A stretch of DNA of 64,000 bases from Endocarpon pusillum Z07020 (GCF_000464535.1 NW_006916121.1:1-64000), one strand, 5' to 3'. Shown: positions 35,401-47,059, numbered from the stretch's first letter. The notes: generated by a model from the sequence alone, not told the origin. Made by a program: numbers and translations.

Positions 35401-36079
35401 ATGGAGCTTGAACATCGCCCATATTGGGATTGATTGGTACACGCAAGCCAAGCTCCGCTGGTCCCTGTTCCTCTTCGCCAGGGGCTATCGAGTGTCTACG
35501 GGACGTGGGTCCTGACGGCTGAGAGCCAGATGGTATGCTTGTCGCCCTTAGTGTTGGGGACCTTGTGAATGGATCAGATTCTTCATGAGATGGCGATCCA
35601 GCTTTGCCGAATCCATGAGCAGCTGCTTGCTGATCGTCCGTTCTGGTCACGGCCTTGACTTGAGCCTTGGCGCTAGCTTGGGGTAGGGAGGGTTTGGGAG
35701 CGTGTAATTTCAGGTCTCCGCCAATATTTCTCATCTGACCGACTTCCTCAGGACCAACAGATTCCGCTGGGGTCGGAGTGTCGTAGTTGATATCCGCGTA
35801 CTCGCTGCCCTCCTGACCAATGGAGGGCAAGGTCACGCTTGGTGGTCGTGGGGGGAGACTCAAATTAGAGGTATCATTTGATATTGAGCGTCCTAGATTG
35901 TGGCTGGAAGGAGGATCGTACAGAGGGGAATGGGGAAAGCTGCTCGGGGAGACAGATCGATCAAGGCGCTTGTGCGCAGGACGAGGTGGGATTTCAGGCA
36001 TCCTTGATGTACTTGCCGCACCGGCATGCTGAGAGCGAGTGGGTCTAGGAGGAATCTGGGGTCCTGCGGTAGTAGACAT
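32415..36079 (-). CDS. aim21: Aim21-like proline-rich actin-patch protein
   Basis: Two exons, 36079-35092 and 35038-32415 (53-nt phase-1 intron), give 1203 aa. The start is the ATG of MSTTAGPQIPPRPTRS; the frame is open upstream but those residues look untranslated. The N-terminus and later parts carry many SH3-ligand motifs (PQIPPRPTR, PEIPPRPAHK, PQVPARPPKR, PQIPARPTKK, PAIPVRPV). The conserved centre reads FDKDWYAKHPDQLLHEE, then SSDDLNKIVRNTASRGAGLG, continuing across the intron as TNEGVMSYPDEQIGYLASDQ. This is the signature of fungal Aim21. In yeast, Aim21 acts with Tda2 at cortical actin patches and binds actin capping protein, regulating endocytic actin assembly. The rest is largely disordered. 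Repeated blocks RFPSQDIWEDTPSSAM and RFPSRDIWEDTPDSMQ suggest an internal duplication of a short binding motif. Confidence 0.9.
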
Positions 36080-37604
36080 TCTGAGGAAGTGAATGCTTGA
36101 AGATATAGAAGCTATCAGAGAGTCTTTTGTCAGTCTTTGCAAGTAGTGGGGCACATTTGTGATCAGCGCCAGGAAAACTGAAGAGAGCTGCAGTGGAAGG
36201 AGGGCGGCAATTCTGATTTTGAAAGGCCATGGAAGCAGCTTGTTGCTCGGTATACTGTGAAGTGCTGTTCGGGCAGCTTTCATGGTCACAGCGACTTGGG
36301 ACCAGGACAAGGTACACCACGAGAAGGGGGGGGGTTAGGGGTTCTGGTCACGATCCAGCAATTGGAAGTGGGATGAACATACCTTTGTTAGTAAAATGCT
36401 AGGAACAAGAGAAGGAACTCGTAGTGATATCGTTATAGTATGTTTTGAGTTACCAAAAGCAATAGAAAGACAGAACCCCTAGAGGAGAGGAGAAACTAAT
36501 GTTGATGGGATGGGGATTGGATTGGAGGTCCCTCGATCAGTTAAAGTTGAGGTCTGAGAACGCCAAGCCGTCACCGCATGCTCGGTGTCATCTGCCCAGT
36601 GATCACTGCATCTTCCAAGCCCACGCTATACCCTTCACCCTTCACGCCACGCACGCTGTCCTGAAACCACTCCCAGCTAATTGCCCGTGATCCCCCAATC
36701 CCTCATGGACTGAATTACTAACTCATGTCGTTCTACACCTAGATACTGAAACCGCAGACTGTTCTTCAACCATCGTAACGAAGAGTCCCCAATCACTATT
36801 CTCGAGGTCTCTTGATACCAACCACCATTCGTCTGTTCAGGTAACTAGTCCATACTCAGCATTTGGGGTCATCGATTTGTTCATGACCCAACCAACAACC
36901 ATGTGCGGCCTCGGACTGGCTGCACGTAAGCGGGAAGATCTTCGGTGCCAATTGGATGGGCAACTGTGTGACCAACATCGGGCTACTATGGTAGGGGGCA
37001 TAAATAATGTTAGCATGGTTTTAGTAGCAGCTAGTTATGATACAGCGGCACATGGAGGCCTAGAAGCTTCTCTGGTGGATAAGAACAGATATTGGTCACA
37101 GAAGTACCGCTAACCGGGCGAAGCTTAGCTATCTCGTTAAGAGTCCATTCTGGAGCAAAAGTACTAGCGCCATGCTAACATTACTTCTGTCCGATACCGT
37201 AGTAGACGTCTTGCCCGCAAACTACTAGACGATGTCCTACGTAGTAATATCAGGTACAAGAGGGAGTACTACTAGTAGTTATTCATGTCTTCTTGAAAAA
37301 CTGAAGACCTTGCTGGCTAGGCTTGATGGATGAACTTATTTTGATCCTCATACGCCTGCTTCCTCGATGTCCCTGATGATAATCCTACCGCCCGAGCAGA
37401 CTAATACCAAAGGCCCGCAGAGAAAGAGCTTGGCGAAGGCTACTGGTAGAAGGTAGAGATACACGCTATATAAAGGCTCTGGTCACTTGCAAAGTTAAAA
37501 GCTCCAATCCTGCTGGCGTCGATGGACCTGTACCCGGTTCATCTAGCCATGAATTCCTCATCCCATTACTAGGCTGTCTTTTGCTTTGAGCCCGATTCTC
37601 CGTC
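36080..37604. other. Intergenic region upstream of AIM21
   Basis: No supported gene. Palindromes of the type CCTACGTAGTA and TACTACTAGTAGT sit near 37235 and 37265. The 5' part is presumably the AIM21 promoter. Confidence 0.45.
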
Positions 37605-38425
37605 TCAAACAATCATCTGCGCAACACCTTGCCCACCAAGGGTCTTGCTCCCCACGAATTGTTGATGTTTCAAACCGGCCAATGCATAAAATGCTGCTGC
37701 AATCAAGAGCACCACTGCAGCCGCAATCAAACTGCTACCACTGCGTGCAACTATTAAGCTTAACCATTGTATCAGGCTCATGACACCGTAGATGGCGGCT
37801 CGCATGTAATTGGTCGTGAAGCGCCGGATGAAGGCATCGAACTTGGCGGAGGTCGGACAGATTCGTAGGAGCAGGGGGATCTCGATAAAGACGAGGACGA
37901 AGCCGGAGACACTTTGTGAGATGTCAGTCAAATCATTCACAGTATCTCCCGGCAACCCGAAGATCTGGCAATGTGGTGTTTGTGAACATACAGGCATATT
38001 ATACTAAATATGATGAGAAGGGGACGGGTGAGGTTGAATAAGTTCGCAATGCCAACTGCAATGCACAAGATAATGCATAGAACACCAGTCCTGTACAGGC
38101 ACAGTCAGTCTCGATTATTCAGGTCGCGGCCATCTTGCCATTGGACCAAATGGGTTTATTGAAACGTGCGAAAGAAATGCCTGTTATTGTCGAGCCTGAT
38201 ACACGAAATACGCCGCCTAATATCCATCCATCTACTTTGAACAACCATGTGATTCAAAGGCCGAAGAGAAAGTTGTCCACATAGGAGGAGAAGGTTAACG
38301 AAAGTAATCAACGCACCATTGACCATAAATACCTGCAACAGCACCAGTCAGCCACTTCTCTAGCGACACCTCCAGAACCAGCACATACTAAAGTTCCGTG
38401 ACCTGAATTCTTCTGCCAAAGTCAT
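37605..38425 (-). CDS. tvp18: Golgi membrane protein Tvp18
   Basis: Four exons, 38425-38389, 38332-38317, 38090-37992 and 37911-37605, give 152 aa. Exon 2 is only 16 nt (IYGQW), and the second intron is 226 nt, long for this region. The protein begins MTLAEEFRSRNFSIYGQW, continues with TM1 (VLCIILCIAVGIANLF) and TM2 (SGFVLVFIEIP), then the signature LLLRICPTSAKFDAFIRRFT, further helices (MRAAIYGVMSLIQWLSLIVA, LIAAAVVLLIAAAFYALAGL) and the C-terminus FVGSKTLGGQGVAQMIV. This is Tvp18, a four-helix protein of Tlg2-containing late Golgi vesicles in yeast. Its exact role is unclear. Length matches the family. The third acceptor is an AAG, less usual but it gives the family sequence. Confidence 0.95.
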
Positions 38426-39274
38426 CTTGTAAGATGGTTGCGCTTAGTGCGCTGCCTGCGTTGCAAGGGTGGACAGGCGATGTGAGCAGCAATCAGCGAG
38501 GACTTCAAGCAAGTTGAGGAAAGGTTTTCTTGGTGTTGGTGGTGAACGGATTGCCCACACAATGCACTGTTTGTGACGAACAATCTGTTGGTCTGAGCTG
38601 TATCCTATAAGGAGTCCCTGATCGACTAGAGTGATGATGTTCTTGCTGTTGTTAGGTATTATTGACTGCTGGAGCGCAGTCCCTGGATTGTACGAAGTAA
38701 CTGTTTCTAGTGTCGGGATGATCGTCACACCGAGTACGCCAAGACGCTAGTCCAGAGAGGGATGAGCAGATGCAGTGATGAACTGAAGCATAATACCTCT
38801 TTCGCTTTCTTAGTGCGTGCAGGAATGCATGATGGTGGCAGAAGATAACAGAAGTAGGGAAGGCATCTGTCAGAGGTTAATTCACCACAAGATACCAGAA
38901 GAAAGTGATATAGGCCCAACAAACAGGTGCCTGGCGAGCTCCAGGGCCCGTGCAACAAGTGCCACGCGTCAGCATATGAAAGCCACCCCGACTAGCAGTC
39001 TGTGCTTTGTGTTTATCTCAGCAATTCTAAACTTGAAGCCGATCATCATACATTGGAGAGGAAGCATTTGCAACCAGTTTCTTTGCTCAAAAGCAGGCGC
39101 TGTCTAACATCCAGCTCTGACACCATGCAATGCGGCTCTCGGCATTTGAATATCCAGTTCCATCTTGGAAGTCAGCTTCCTTGGAGTTTTGGCCTTCGTA
39201 GCACTCCTTTCGCGGATATCGGCGACTACCCTGATGTTCGTGCCCTATATTCATAGACTATGAACCTTTTCTGC
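38426..39274. other. Intergenic region between TVP18 and NTF2
   Basis: No coding signal beyond short overlapping frames. Presumed TVP18 promoter. Confidence 0.45.
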
Positions 39275-39992
39275 TCATAATGCAGGATACACCAGCTTGA
39301 ATATATCGTTAAGAACGAAAAAGCTCCCACTATCTGGCATCAGCTGGAATGTCTGTGTGAAGTTCATCGGTTTTGGTTCGTCGTCAACCTAGCCATATCC
39401 AATATTGTCAGCTATTGCTTCCCCAGTGAATTCTTATTTAGTGTTGCTTGCCATACCATTAATGCCCCTGTAACCATTACCAAGATGCCTCCATGTTGAC
39501 CTGATGGTTGCGCATCGGTAGTGTCGACTCTGTGCTGGACCTTTTGGAAGGGAAGGCTCTGTAAGCAGGCTAATGTCAGCCTCGCATGCGCTATGTGGAG
39601 CATGCTGGAATGGTGAATATATTTACCGTGAGTTTCTCGATGATGCTACCGACAGTTGCCACAGCCACACTCTCGAAAGTCAGCATCGACTCCTGGCGCT
39701 ATACCGTCCAAGGTCAGTTCGAATAGTCCCAGACTCAAATGGGTGTGCTGCGAACGTAGAGGGCGCTAAGACTGGTACGGTCTGCGTCGAAGGCTTTGTA
39801 GTAGAAATCGACGAATTGCTCTATCGTAGATCAGACACATTGGACCTCAGATGGGTACTTCCGGACGTACTCGCTATTTCGTCGAAGCCTGCCACAAGTA
39901 TCCGTTAGCGCACTGGTTGAACAGGCCTCTGGTCCAGCGCAATGGCAAGCAAAGCCCGCATTCTGTGTGCATGAAGCTTACTCACCAGCCAT
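39275..39992 (-). CDS. ntf2: Nuclear transport factor 2 (NTF2)
   Basis: Six exons, 39992-39986, 39888-39871, 39820-39756, 39698-39627, 39558-39457 and 39388-39275, give 125 aa. The first two exons are just 7 and 18 nt. The protein reads MAGFDEIAKQFVDFYYKAFD, then LSALYRQESMLTFESV, SLPFQKVQHRVDTTDAQPSG, GGILVMVTGALMVDDEPKPM and ends FFVLNDIFKLVYPAL, collinear with NTF2 over its full length. NTF2 is a homodimeric cone-shaped protein that binds RanGDP and FxFG nucleoporins and imports RanGDP into the nucleus. All introns are 50-97 nt with GT-AG ends. Exon sizes of this kind make the gene invisible to simple ORF scans. Nothing is missing. Confidence 0.96.
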
Positions 39993-40691
39993 GATACTTG
40001 AGGGAGGCGCTCTCCGCAGCGCAAAAATGGAAGGTGAGTTATCGCAAATGTAAGTAGAGTGGGAGCAAAAATGATATGTTTCTTGGTCGATTGAGGGTGG
40101 AGGGGGCGGTTGAGGGACAGCTCGGAGGAGATTTCTAGCGCGCTTGCCCCGACTCCAATCTACTCACTACACGTAGCTTCAGTTAAGTTTGCGGACAACG
40201 AAGCTCAATCTCTTTCACCACCAAACAATACTTTTACCCTGAGAAGCCTGCAGAAATGGCGAAAGTGCCCGCGCCTGAGCTTCACAAATAGAAGTTTCCT
40301 TGACCGGCCCGATCAGGTACGTCAATCTCAGTTCGTCGAGCACTCAAGATTGCCAACCAGAATGATGACTTTTACTTCTAAACTATAACTTCTGATCCTC
40401 GATATGAAGTAACAACATAATACTCAAGCTCAACAGTCTGACATTTCCCTTTTGAACATGCATGCTTCTCTCTTACTCTTCTCTAAGACTGAACAAGGCT
40501 GATGATCTGCAATACAGGAAAGAGGATCAAAACGATAGAAATCTTGGAGTATAGAAATTCGAGATATTAATCTAATAACTCCGCCCTATGCGACGTTTGT
40601 GGCTCGTCTCCAGGACGGCGACGATCTCCGAGACATCATAAATACCTCGCTATGCTAAAATATAACATGATTCATTACCATCATAATATCA
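39993..40691. other. Intergenic region, NTF2 promoter side
   Basis: No supported gene. The plus-strand frame 40110-40388 has no recognisable product. Confidence 0.45.
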
Positions 40692-42503
40692 TCAAGTTCT
40701 AATGCCTCTCTTTCCGCCTCCATTACCCTCTCTCTTATGCCACGGATCGCCGGGCCAAACCCACCCACGTATCCTCTTTGCATCTCTCTTCTCACCCATC
40801 TGCGGCTCAGGGATCCACTTATCCTTGCCGTCCTTTCCCTTTTCATTCTCAGCCAGATCTATACCCGACCAGATGCGCTGTCTTGTCAAAGCACCAGGAC
40901 CTCCAACGTCCATGAATGAGCTGGGTTGACCAGGCAGAGGGGTGGATTTAGCCAACATGAGGAGATAATAAAGTGCCAGTGTAACCGTTAGAGGCGTCTC
41001 CACCGGTTCAGGAGTACCGCCGTCGGCATCAAACTGTGGAGCCGGCGCTGCGTTTTTCGTGGCAATGGCCTCGCTGACTTCGAGGTAGCCAAAGTAGGGC
41101 TGGCCGTTCTCATCGCAGCCTGCTCGCACGCAGACGAGCTCGATTTCGGTAAGGATAAAGCCATATCGGCAGCTGTGGTCGCGCATACATTTCTGTATAT
41201 GCGAGAGGCCGTTGAGGTAGTCTACTTTGCGCGCTGGAGACTCACGACGCATACCGGTGTTCCAGCGGTCAAACGACTTGACCAGTCCGACAACGCGTCC
41301 TCGAGGTAGGCCGTTGAGCGTGCGATCAGCATCATGGGTGTAATTAGCCAGAAAGTGGGGATTGCCCGTAGATCTGTCAGTTGACGGTGCTTGGTAGAGT
41401 GAGAGTGAGCTCGAGCCTTGCGACAGTTGGATAGCGGCATTGACCCTTGGGAAATAGATTTTGTTAGTGATATTTGCCAGGTCCACTTCCGAAGCTGGAG
41501 TCACTGTGCTAGATGATGATGGGCCTTGAGGAAATGCGGTGGTGTCGACAGCAAAGTTGAGGAGGGGTAGTAGTCCCGGAATTGAGGACATTGTGTCAAG
41601 CGAGAAAGTATCCCAACAGCGTACGTTACGTACATCCCACCAGAAATAATTGTTTAGGCCGCGGCCAGGTGCAATGTTAAGCTGTCGAACAAGGTTGATG
41701 GGCTGGGTAGGCTCCGTGAGGTAAGTCAAGAGGCTGCCGCTAGGAGCCAGATCGACCGAGGGGGGTGGTGTCATGGAAGAGTTCCTTGAATTAAACCCCA
41801 TCTCCACAGGAGTGGGATATGTTGAAGGGAAAGCGAAATCGTGAGTTTCTATTGATGGCATTGGTGGTTGATATGGCAGGTAGGATGAGGAAGCTTGGAT
41901 CGACAGTGGCTGGGTTTGAGATGCCTCGGAACAATACACAGGCAATTGACGATACGTCGGATAGCCGTATCGATTGAGCATGCTCTCATCAATGCTAGAT
42001 GCAGAACCAGAACGAGAGTGGGAAACCGAGGGCTTCTTGTTGTGTGATGCTGGAAAAGTGACCGGAGGCTCGAAGGTGGAGCTGGCCCGATGACCGAAGT
42101 AAGTTGAAGAAGATGAGATGGGAGAAATCAGCGTGGTACTTTCGAGAGGCTCTGTCACACTTCGCTGCACCGATGGTCGAGAGGTAGTATACGGTGTGAA
42201 GCTCTTAATAGTATGTGAAGTTGACAGCATGCGACGATGGTTTCTCCTCGGTCCACCAGCGGACGAGGAGGTAACAACCGCATCTTGCGGCCTGATCTTT
42301 GGAAGTAGAGTCGGTCCGTGCTGTCGGAGCACAGGCGACTTGCTGGGGGTGGTGAGATTGGTATAGCTAGACTCTGGGGAAAAGCTATTGCGATAGTATG
42401 AAGAGCCAGAGGTGTTCCGGCTATGAGTAGCATTACAAAGCTGGTCAACAGCTGCTGCCTCTGGCGGCGTAGCGGGTCTATATGAGTATGGCGCCAAGGA
42501 CAT
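40692..42503 (-). CDS. Conserved fungal protein of unknown function
   Basis: Single exon, 603 aa from the ATG at 42503 (MSLAPYSYRPATPPEAAAVD). Residues 1-265 are Ser/Thr/Pro-rich and probably disordered, with many SP/TP sites. The rest looks folded: LNIAPGRGLNNYFWWDVRNV, WDTFSLDTMSSIPGLLPLLN, LANYTHDADRTLNGLPRGRV, then YLNGLSHIQKCMRDHSCRYG with FILTEIELVCVRAG, and LTVTLALYYLLMLAKSTPLP. The end is very basic and rich in Lys/Gly. A conserved C-terminal domain behind a disordered phospho-rich N-terminus is common in fungal regulatory proteins, but I cannot assign a family or activity. It appears intact. Confidence 0.75.
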   Translation of the reverse strand: MSLAPYSYRPATPPEAAAVDQLCNATHSRNTSGSSYYRNSFSPESSYTNLTTPSKSPVLRQHGPTLLPKIRPQDAVVTSSSAGGPRRNHRRMLSTSHTIKSFTPYTTSRPSVQRSVTEPLESTTLISPISSSSTYFGHRASSTFEPPVTFPASHNKKPSVSHSRSGSASSIDESMLNRYGYPTYRQLPVYCSEASQTQPLSIQASSSYLPYQPPMPSIETHDFAFPSTYPTPVEMGFNSRNSSMTPPPSVDLAPSGSLLTYLTEPTQPINLVRQLNIAPGRGLNNYFWWDVRNVRCWDTFSLDTMSSIPGLLPLLNFAVDTTAFPQGPSSSSTVTPASEVDLANITNKIYFPRVNAAIQLSQGSSSLSLYQAPSTDRSTGNPHFLANYTHDADRTLNGLPRGRVVGLVKSFDRWNTGMRRESPARKVDYLNGLSHIQKCMRDHSCRYGFILTEIELVCVRAGCDENGQPYFGYLEVSEAIATKNAAPAPQFDADGGTPEPVETPLTVTLALYYLLMLAKSTPLPGQPSSFMDVGGPGALTRQRIWSGIDLAENEKGKDGKDKWIPEPQMGEKRDAKRIRGWVWPGDPWHKREGNGGGKRGIRT

Positions 42504-44031
42504 ACTGTGGCATTGGTGATAAGTACGGTGGTTGTGGCCATGTCAAGGAATAAAGCTTACATTTTCTTGAACAGAGAAGCCTGCTTCTCAGAGCGTAGAG
42601 TATATAGGCGCGTGTAAATAAAAGAGTAGATGCAATACCAATGAAGCAATAAACGATTGGAATGGGGTATCGTAAGACAATGGAATGAAAGGACGAGAAG
42701 GAAAGAGGTATCGTGGGCCCGTCTTGATATACATATCCCACGGCGGTAGCACGCTCGGCCAACTCGGCGATAAACACACCACTAAAGAGCTAAGCAAAGT
42801 CAAAAGATGAAACGCGGAGGCAATTGAGTGGAAACGTGGAGCATCATGAGGTCAGGGAAACATTGCAGCCCCGACGGGACTTCTCGCTGAGCTAAGGAAA
42901 CTGCGCGTCAAGGAGAGCATAAACAGTCGGATGACTATTTTTACGCGTTGTAAGAGCAGCCCGACAAGTAGCAGGCGGCTCTGCGACTATGCCATGATTC
43001 AGTCTTGAGACTGCACTCGTCGGCGGTAAGCATCGGAACCAGTGTGTGGAAGCAGCAATATTCCTCAGACGCGGGCTGTAAATTAATCGGCAAGCGAAGG
43101 CAAGCACAGATGTCTTACACCCAGGGCGTCTGGGCTTATTCTTCAGCGGCTGCGATTGTTTTGGGCTCAAAAGGAGTACCCCAGAGGTCGGCATTGGCGC
43201 CGGGGAGATTGCGTAGTACGGGGGGACAAATGAGGTGAGGTTGATGCCAGATGGGCGCTTCATGTCAGTCAGTGCTGCTTCGACTTGGCTCGAGCTGATG
43301 ATTGGCCCGATGGGCCCCAGAAGAAACACGACTTTGGCGCGTGAGTCATCTGCGTAAAGAGCTAGAAGAGCTAGTTGACTTAGAGTTGACTTAGCGTTGG
43401 CTTAGAAGCATCTCCCAGCCACCACCCCCACCTCATCCGAAGTCTCCATAGACCAACCGCCAACTCGGCCTCATGCACGTAACGCTGACCGCTCTGGTAG
43501 CCCGCCTCAACTGATTCTTCTTCTGCAGCTCTTCGGAGCGCTTATTGGTGCTGCAGCTGTGTTTCATGTTGAGGATCAGCGGTCGAGACTCTTGTGAGTC
43601 ACCTCGATGCAGTAGAACGGAGAGCATCTGCCCGTATCTGTCAAAGCGAGTGCTTGATAGGGAAATTGGCGTTTAAACGATGGAAGGGCTTCCATCGAGG
43701 AAGCTTTAAGCCGGGCTCTACCAGTATTCATTGTCGTACAGACGGCACTTCATGATGCCTCCGTTTTCTAAAATTTAGCAATGGGACTCGGCCTTGGAAG
43801 CTGTCAGCTCGTCGGCCTGCTCAGTCCATAATGTATGTAAAATCTATCGTGTACGATCCCGTGTCGAGCTTCCCACAATATCTAGAGTATGCGTGCAATG
43901 CTCCAAGCTGGCTGCATATGTTTGCAGACACAGGCATTCCCGCTCGGATTACTCCGTACGTAGTAGAATGATCGGAATCATTACCACCAGCGAGACTCCG
44001 ACCCCAGCCCCCAAGATGCGCCAGCTCGGCA
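42504..44031. other. Intergenic region between the 603-aa gene and HMG-CoA synthase
   Basis: The longest frame (42892-43329, minus) lacks an ATG start and resembles nothing known. A CGTACGTAGTAG palindrome is near 43956. Confidence 0.45.
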
Positions 44032-45601
44032 TTATGCCTTGATCTCGTACTTCCTTCTAAACATGTTATCCACCTCGGTCAGATAATAGGTGCCGGGTGC
44101 AAGGGTATCCGTGCTTCCTACGGGAATGAAGTTGTTCTTCAGATGAGCCTTCTCGCGCAGGACACACATCTGAAAACGGAATTAGCGGCGGCAATACAAA
44201 ACCAAGGAAAATTCTTACATCATCGTAAACTTCTGGTGCAACGGTCCTTCGAGCATCCAGTCGTGATTGCAGATCCAGCTTCTCGGCCATTTCGCTGGTG
44301 TCCCCAACAACCTTCATACTGAACATCGAGCTTGCTAGGCCGCTGCCGTAGCTGAAGACGCCGATTCTTTTTCCCTGCAAAGTCTTCGGGGCCACATTGC
44401 TGACTAAGCTGACCAGGCCACCATAGACGCTTCCACAATACATGTTCCCGCACATCGTCGGAACCTGTATGCTCGGCTGCACACGTTCCGCGAAGCGTTT
44501 CTTGGTCAGACCCAGGAACGTTTTTTCAACTGCCTTGTCGGTCAATGACGCGTCGTACTCGAGATCTCTCAGCTCTGGAGCCACGTCGGCGAAGAGAGGA
44601 TGCGAAGGATCTGATAGGTAATCGTTGTAAAGCAGACGCGCGTAAGACTTTGAGACAAGCTTGCAGGTTGGAGCATGGAAAGCCATATAGTCAAAACGAT
44701 CCAGAGGAAATTTGCTGTCTTCTCCATGAGCAACACCATTGCCGTTGATGACTGCTGATCCATTCATCTGTGGCTTGCATGCTTCTGCACGAGCGTTGTA
44801 TGCCTTGTAGCAAGCATCTACAGCCTCGGTGTAGCAGCGCAGCGAGAATTGGCCGTCGACTACAGGATACTCACTGGTCAAGTCGGGCTTGTAAAAGTCA
44901 TAAGCGTGCGTGATGTATGTCCCTCTCAACCCAGGCTCGAATGCAAGGGGTGCGTCCGGACCAATAAGCATAGCTACACAGCCTGCACCACCAGTAGGAC
45001 GGGCATTGCCCTTTTTATACAGCGCAATATCTCCAGCAACCACAACTGCGTTGCGACCGTCCCAAGCGGATGACTCAACCCAGTTAATACTATTGAAGAC
45101 AGCGTTTGTCCCACCGTAGCAAGCATTTAGGGTGTCGACACCTTCAACATTGAAATTGCCAGACTTTTCGAACAGCTGCATGAGTACTGATTTGACCGAT
45201 TTTGACTTATCGAGCAGTGTTTCGGTGCCCACCTCTAGGCGACCGATGGAGGCGGGATCGATCGAGTACTTGCTCAACAGCGAGGATAGCGTTGTGAGAG
45301 CAATAGAGTACATGTCTAAGAAGGGATACGTTTAGCTTATGTGCGCCAAACTCGGTGTCTGGCTCGCTTGCCTTCCCTGTCATCGCAGAATGACATTTTC
45401 GTCTGGCCCAACCCGATTGTATATTTGCCTGCAGCGACGCCATCAAATCGCTCAAGATCGCTCTGATCAACGCACTGTAAATGATCAGCTAGAGCTTGCC
45501 GGTCGCAGTCTGCAGAGCTGCTTGCAATTGCAATTGCTTACCTGGCTGGGAAAGTATATTTCAATGGCTTTGATGCCGATGTTCTGCGGCCGAGATGCCA
45601 T
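44032..45601 (-). CDS. erg13: Hydroxymethylglutaryl-CoA synthase
   Basis: Four exons, 45601-45542, 45474-45372, 45315-44219 and 44169-44032, give 465 aa. The enzyme condenses acetyl-CoA with acetoacetyl-CoA to HMG-CoA in the cytosolic mevalonate pathway leading to ergosterol. Visible signatures: MASRPQNIGIKAIEIYFPSQ at the N-terminus, RLEVGTETLLDKSKSVKS with the catalytic Glu, NACYGGTNA with the nucleophilic Cys (about residue 120), DYMAFHAPTCKLV with the catalytic His, and GKRIGVFSYGSGLASSMFS. The C-terminus is TYYLTEVDNMFRRKYEIKA. There is no targeting signal. The second intron (45371-45316) begins with GCAAGC rather than GT and ends CTTAG with a GCTAAAC branch site. No GT lies nearby that gives the family sequence, so it is a GC-AG intron. 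The protein looks fully functional. Confidence 0.98.
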
Positions 45602-46461
45602 CTTGTAGATGCGATTTCCGAAGGACAAGCTCAGGGGAATTGAACGGTCGTTCTGATTTTGCGGTCAGAATGGTCTATTATCAGATATTGTGGGAAGCGG
45701 TAAGGGTCCAGCAGTTTGCGGAGAACAATGGTGTGGTTGATCAATGGAAGGTACGCCCGGCAAGAGCAAGCAGGATCAAGTCTTTAAGGTCTGAAAAAGC
45801 ACAAACACTCCGTGTGCATGAAATGAGAGGAATTGCGTTTCTGTGAGGCAACAACGATTGATCTAGGTTTGGAGAAGCTTATACTTAATATCTCGCCCAG
45901 GATCGGGGTTCTTCTGTTATGTTGGTTGGGGATTTAAATACGGTACTGGTAAAAATTTGTGGTGCCACTAATCCTGCGTCGGCTCAATCTTATCAGGGAC
46001 GCGTCGCGGCGTCAAATTCGGCGATCAAAGCCCATACCCTGCCCCATCAAAATTGAACGAGGTACATGTCTTTACTGTTGACGCTGTTGCTGTAAAGTTC
46101 TTATTAATAGTACTGTCCGCTGGCGGTTTGGGCAACCACTTACTACGTAGTAGAGCTGCTATCACAATAGATAATGATAGCGAGATATTTACTACGTATT
46201 TGGTAACGATTATTGCTGCATAGCACGAGGGACGGAGATCCTCATTGGAATTTGCTACTAGTAGTCAGGTATCGGCAGGCCGAGTCCCGAACGCCGATCT
46301 TGACGCCGTGTGAATTTGACTGCACTTTGTCCATATGTAGTTACTCCATTCTCGGCGACCGGCCCATGCCGCACAGCCGTAGTGAACCTCACGAGCCAGT
46401 CCTCAGCTAAAGAAATTCCAGCTGCCATTCATTGAGCACGAGATATCCTTACTTTCATGAC
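45602..46461. other. Intergenic region upstream of HMG-CoA synthase
   Basis: Presumed ERG13 promoter. Contains palindromes TACTACGTAGTAG (46141), TTTACTACGTA (46189) and GCTACTAGTAG (near 46253). No supported gene. Confidence 0.45.
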
Positions 46462-47059
46462 CTAGTCGTCACCCTCATCTTTCACCTCGGTCTTCGGAAC
46501 CTTTGTTGGTGTATCTTCCTCCACGTCGCTCCCGGTGTTGCTATTGCGAGCTCGCTTCTTAGGAGTTACAACTCCAGGTGATGTTGTAGTATCGCCATCG
46601 ACCTCATCACTCTCCTCTTCCACAGGTTTCTTTGATGTCTTCGAGGTTGAAGCTTTCTTCTTGGTCGTAGATTTCTGTTTTGCGTTTCCTCCACCATTTT
46701 TCGCTGTGCTGCCCTTTCCTTTGCTCGGAGTCGAAGATTTCTCATCGCCAATGAGTATCTTGTAAAGACGTCCCCACCGCTGCGAGCTGGGTAAAGCGTC
46801 AGTCTGGGCTCACACCAAACCGTAGAGCCTGGAATGAATGTTGGCCTACGCGGCACTGGTGCTCACGAATTCACCCTCCTCCGCGACCTTTTCCCAGTTC
46901 GGCTACTCTTTGATCAGCTTTTGTCCTTGTACAAGAGAAGAGGCGGCAAGAAGTGGCTTGAAAAGTATAAAGGCTGGCATCATACCTTCAAAGGGTCGGA
47001 ATGCTTAGGCAGAGACGAAAGAGCTTCGTCTGCTCTTCATTGAGAGTGATACCAGCCGT
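46462..47059 (-). pseudogene. Decayed SANT/Myb-like small nuclear protein gene
   Basis: Three exons can be followed: 47059-46986, 46902-46850 and 46786-46462. Introns of 83 and 63 nt have GTATGA and GTAGGC donors and TAG and CAG acceptors. The product would run AGITLNEEQTKLFRLC, HSDPLKPNWEKVAEEGEF, VSTSAASQRWGRLYKIL, then a Lys/Ser-rich tail with TPKKRAR and an acidic end. This is the form of a fungal family with a SANT/Myb-like helix followed by a disordered basic tail. Two lesions are visible. The expected start codon reads ACG (47059-47057). One nucleotide is missing near 47007, so the frame of EEQTKLFRLC does not connect to HSDPLKPNWEKV. An upstream exon could supply another start, but the frame break would remain. 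A sequencing error is the alternative. Confidence 0.62.

Noticed and set aside
42892..43329. 145-codon minus-strand frame as a gene
   Set aside because: No ATG start, no known motif and no splice signals that extend it convincingly.
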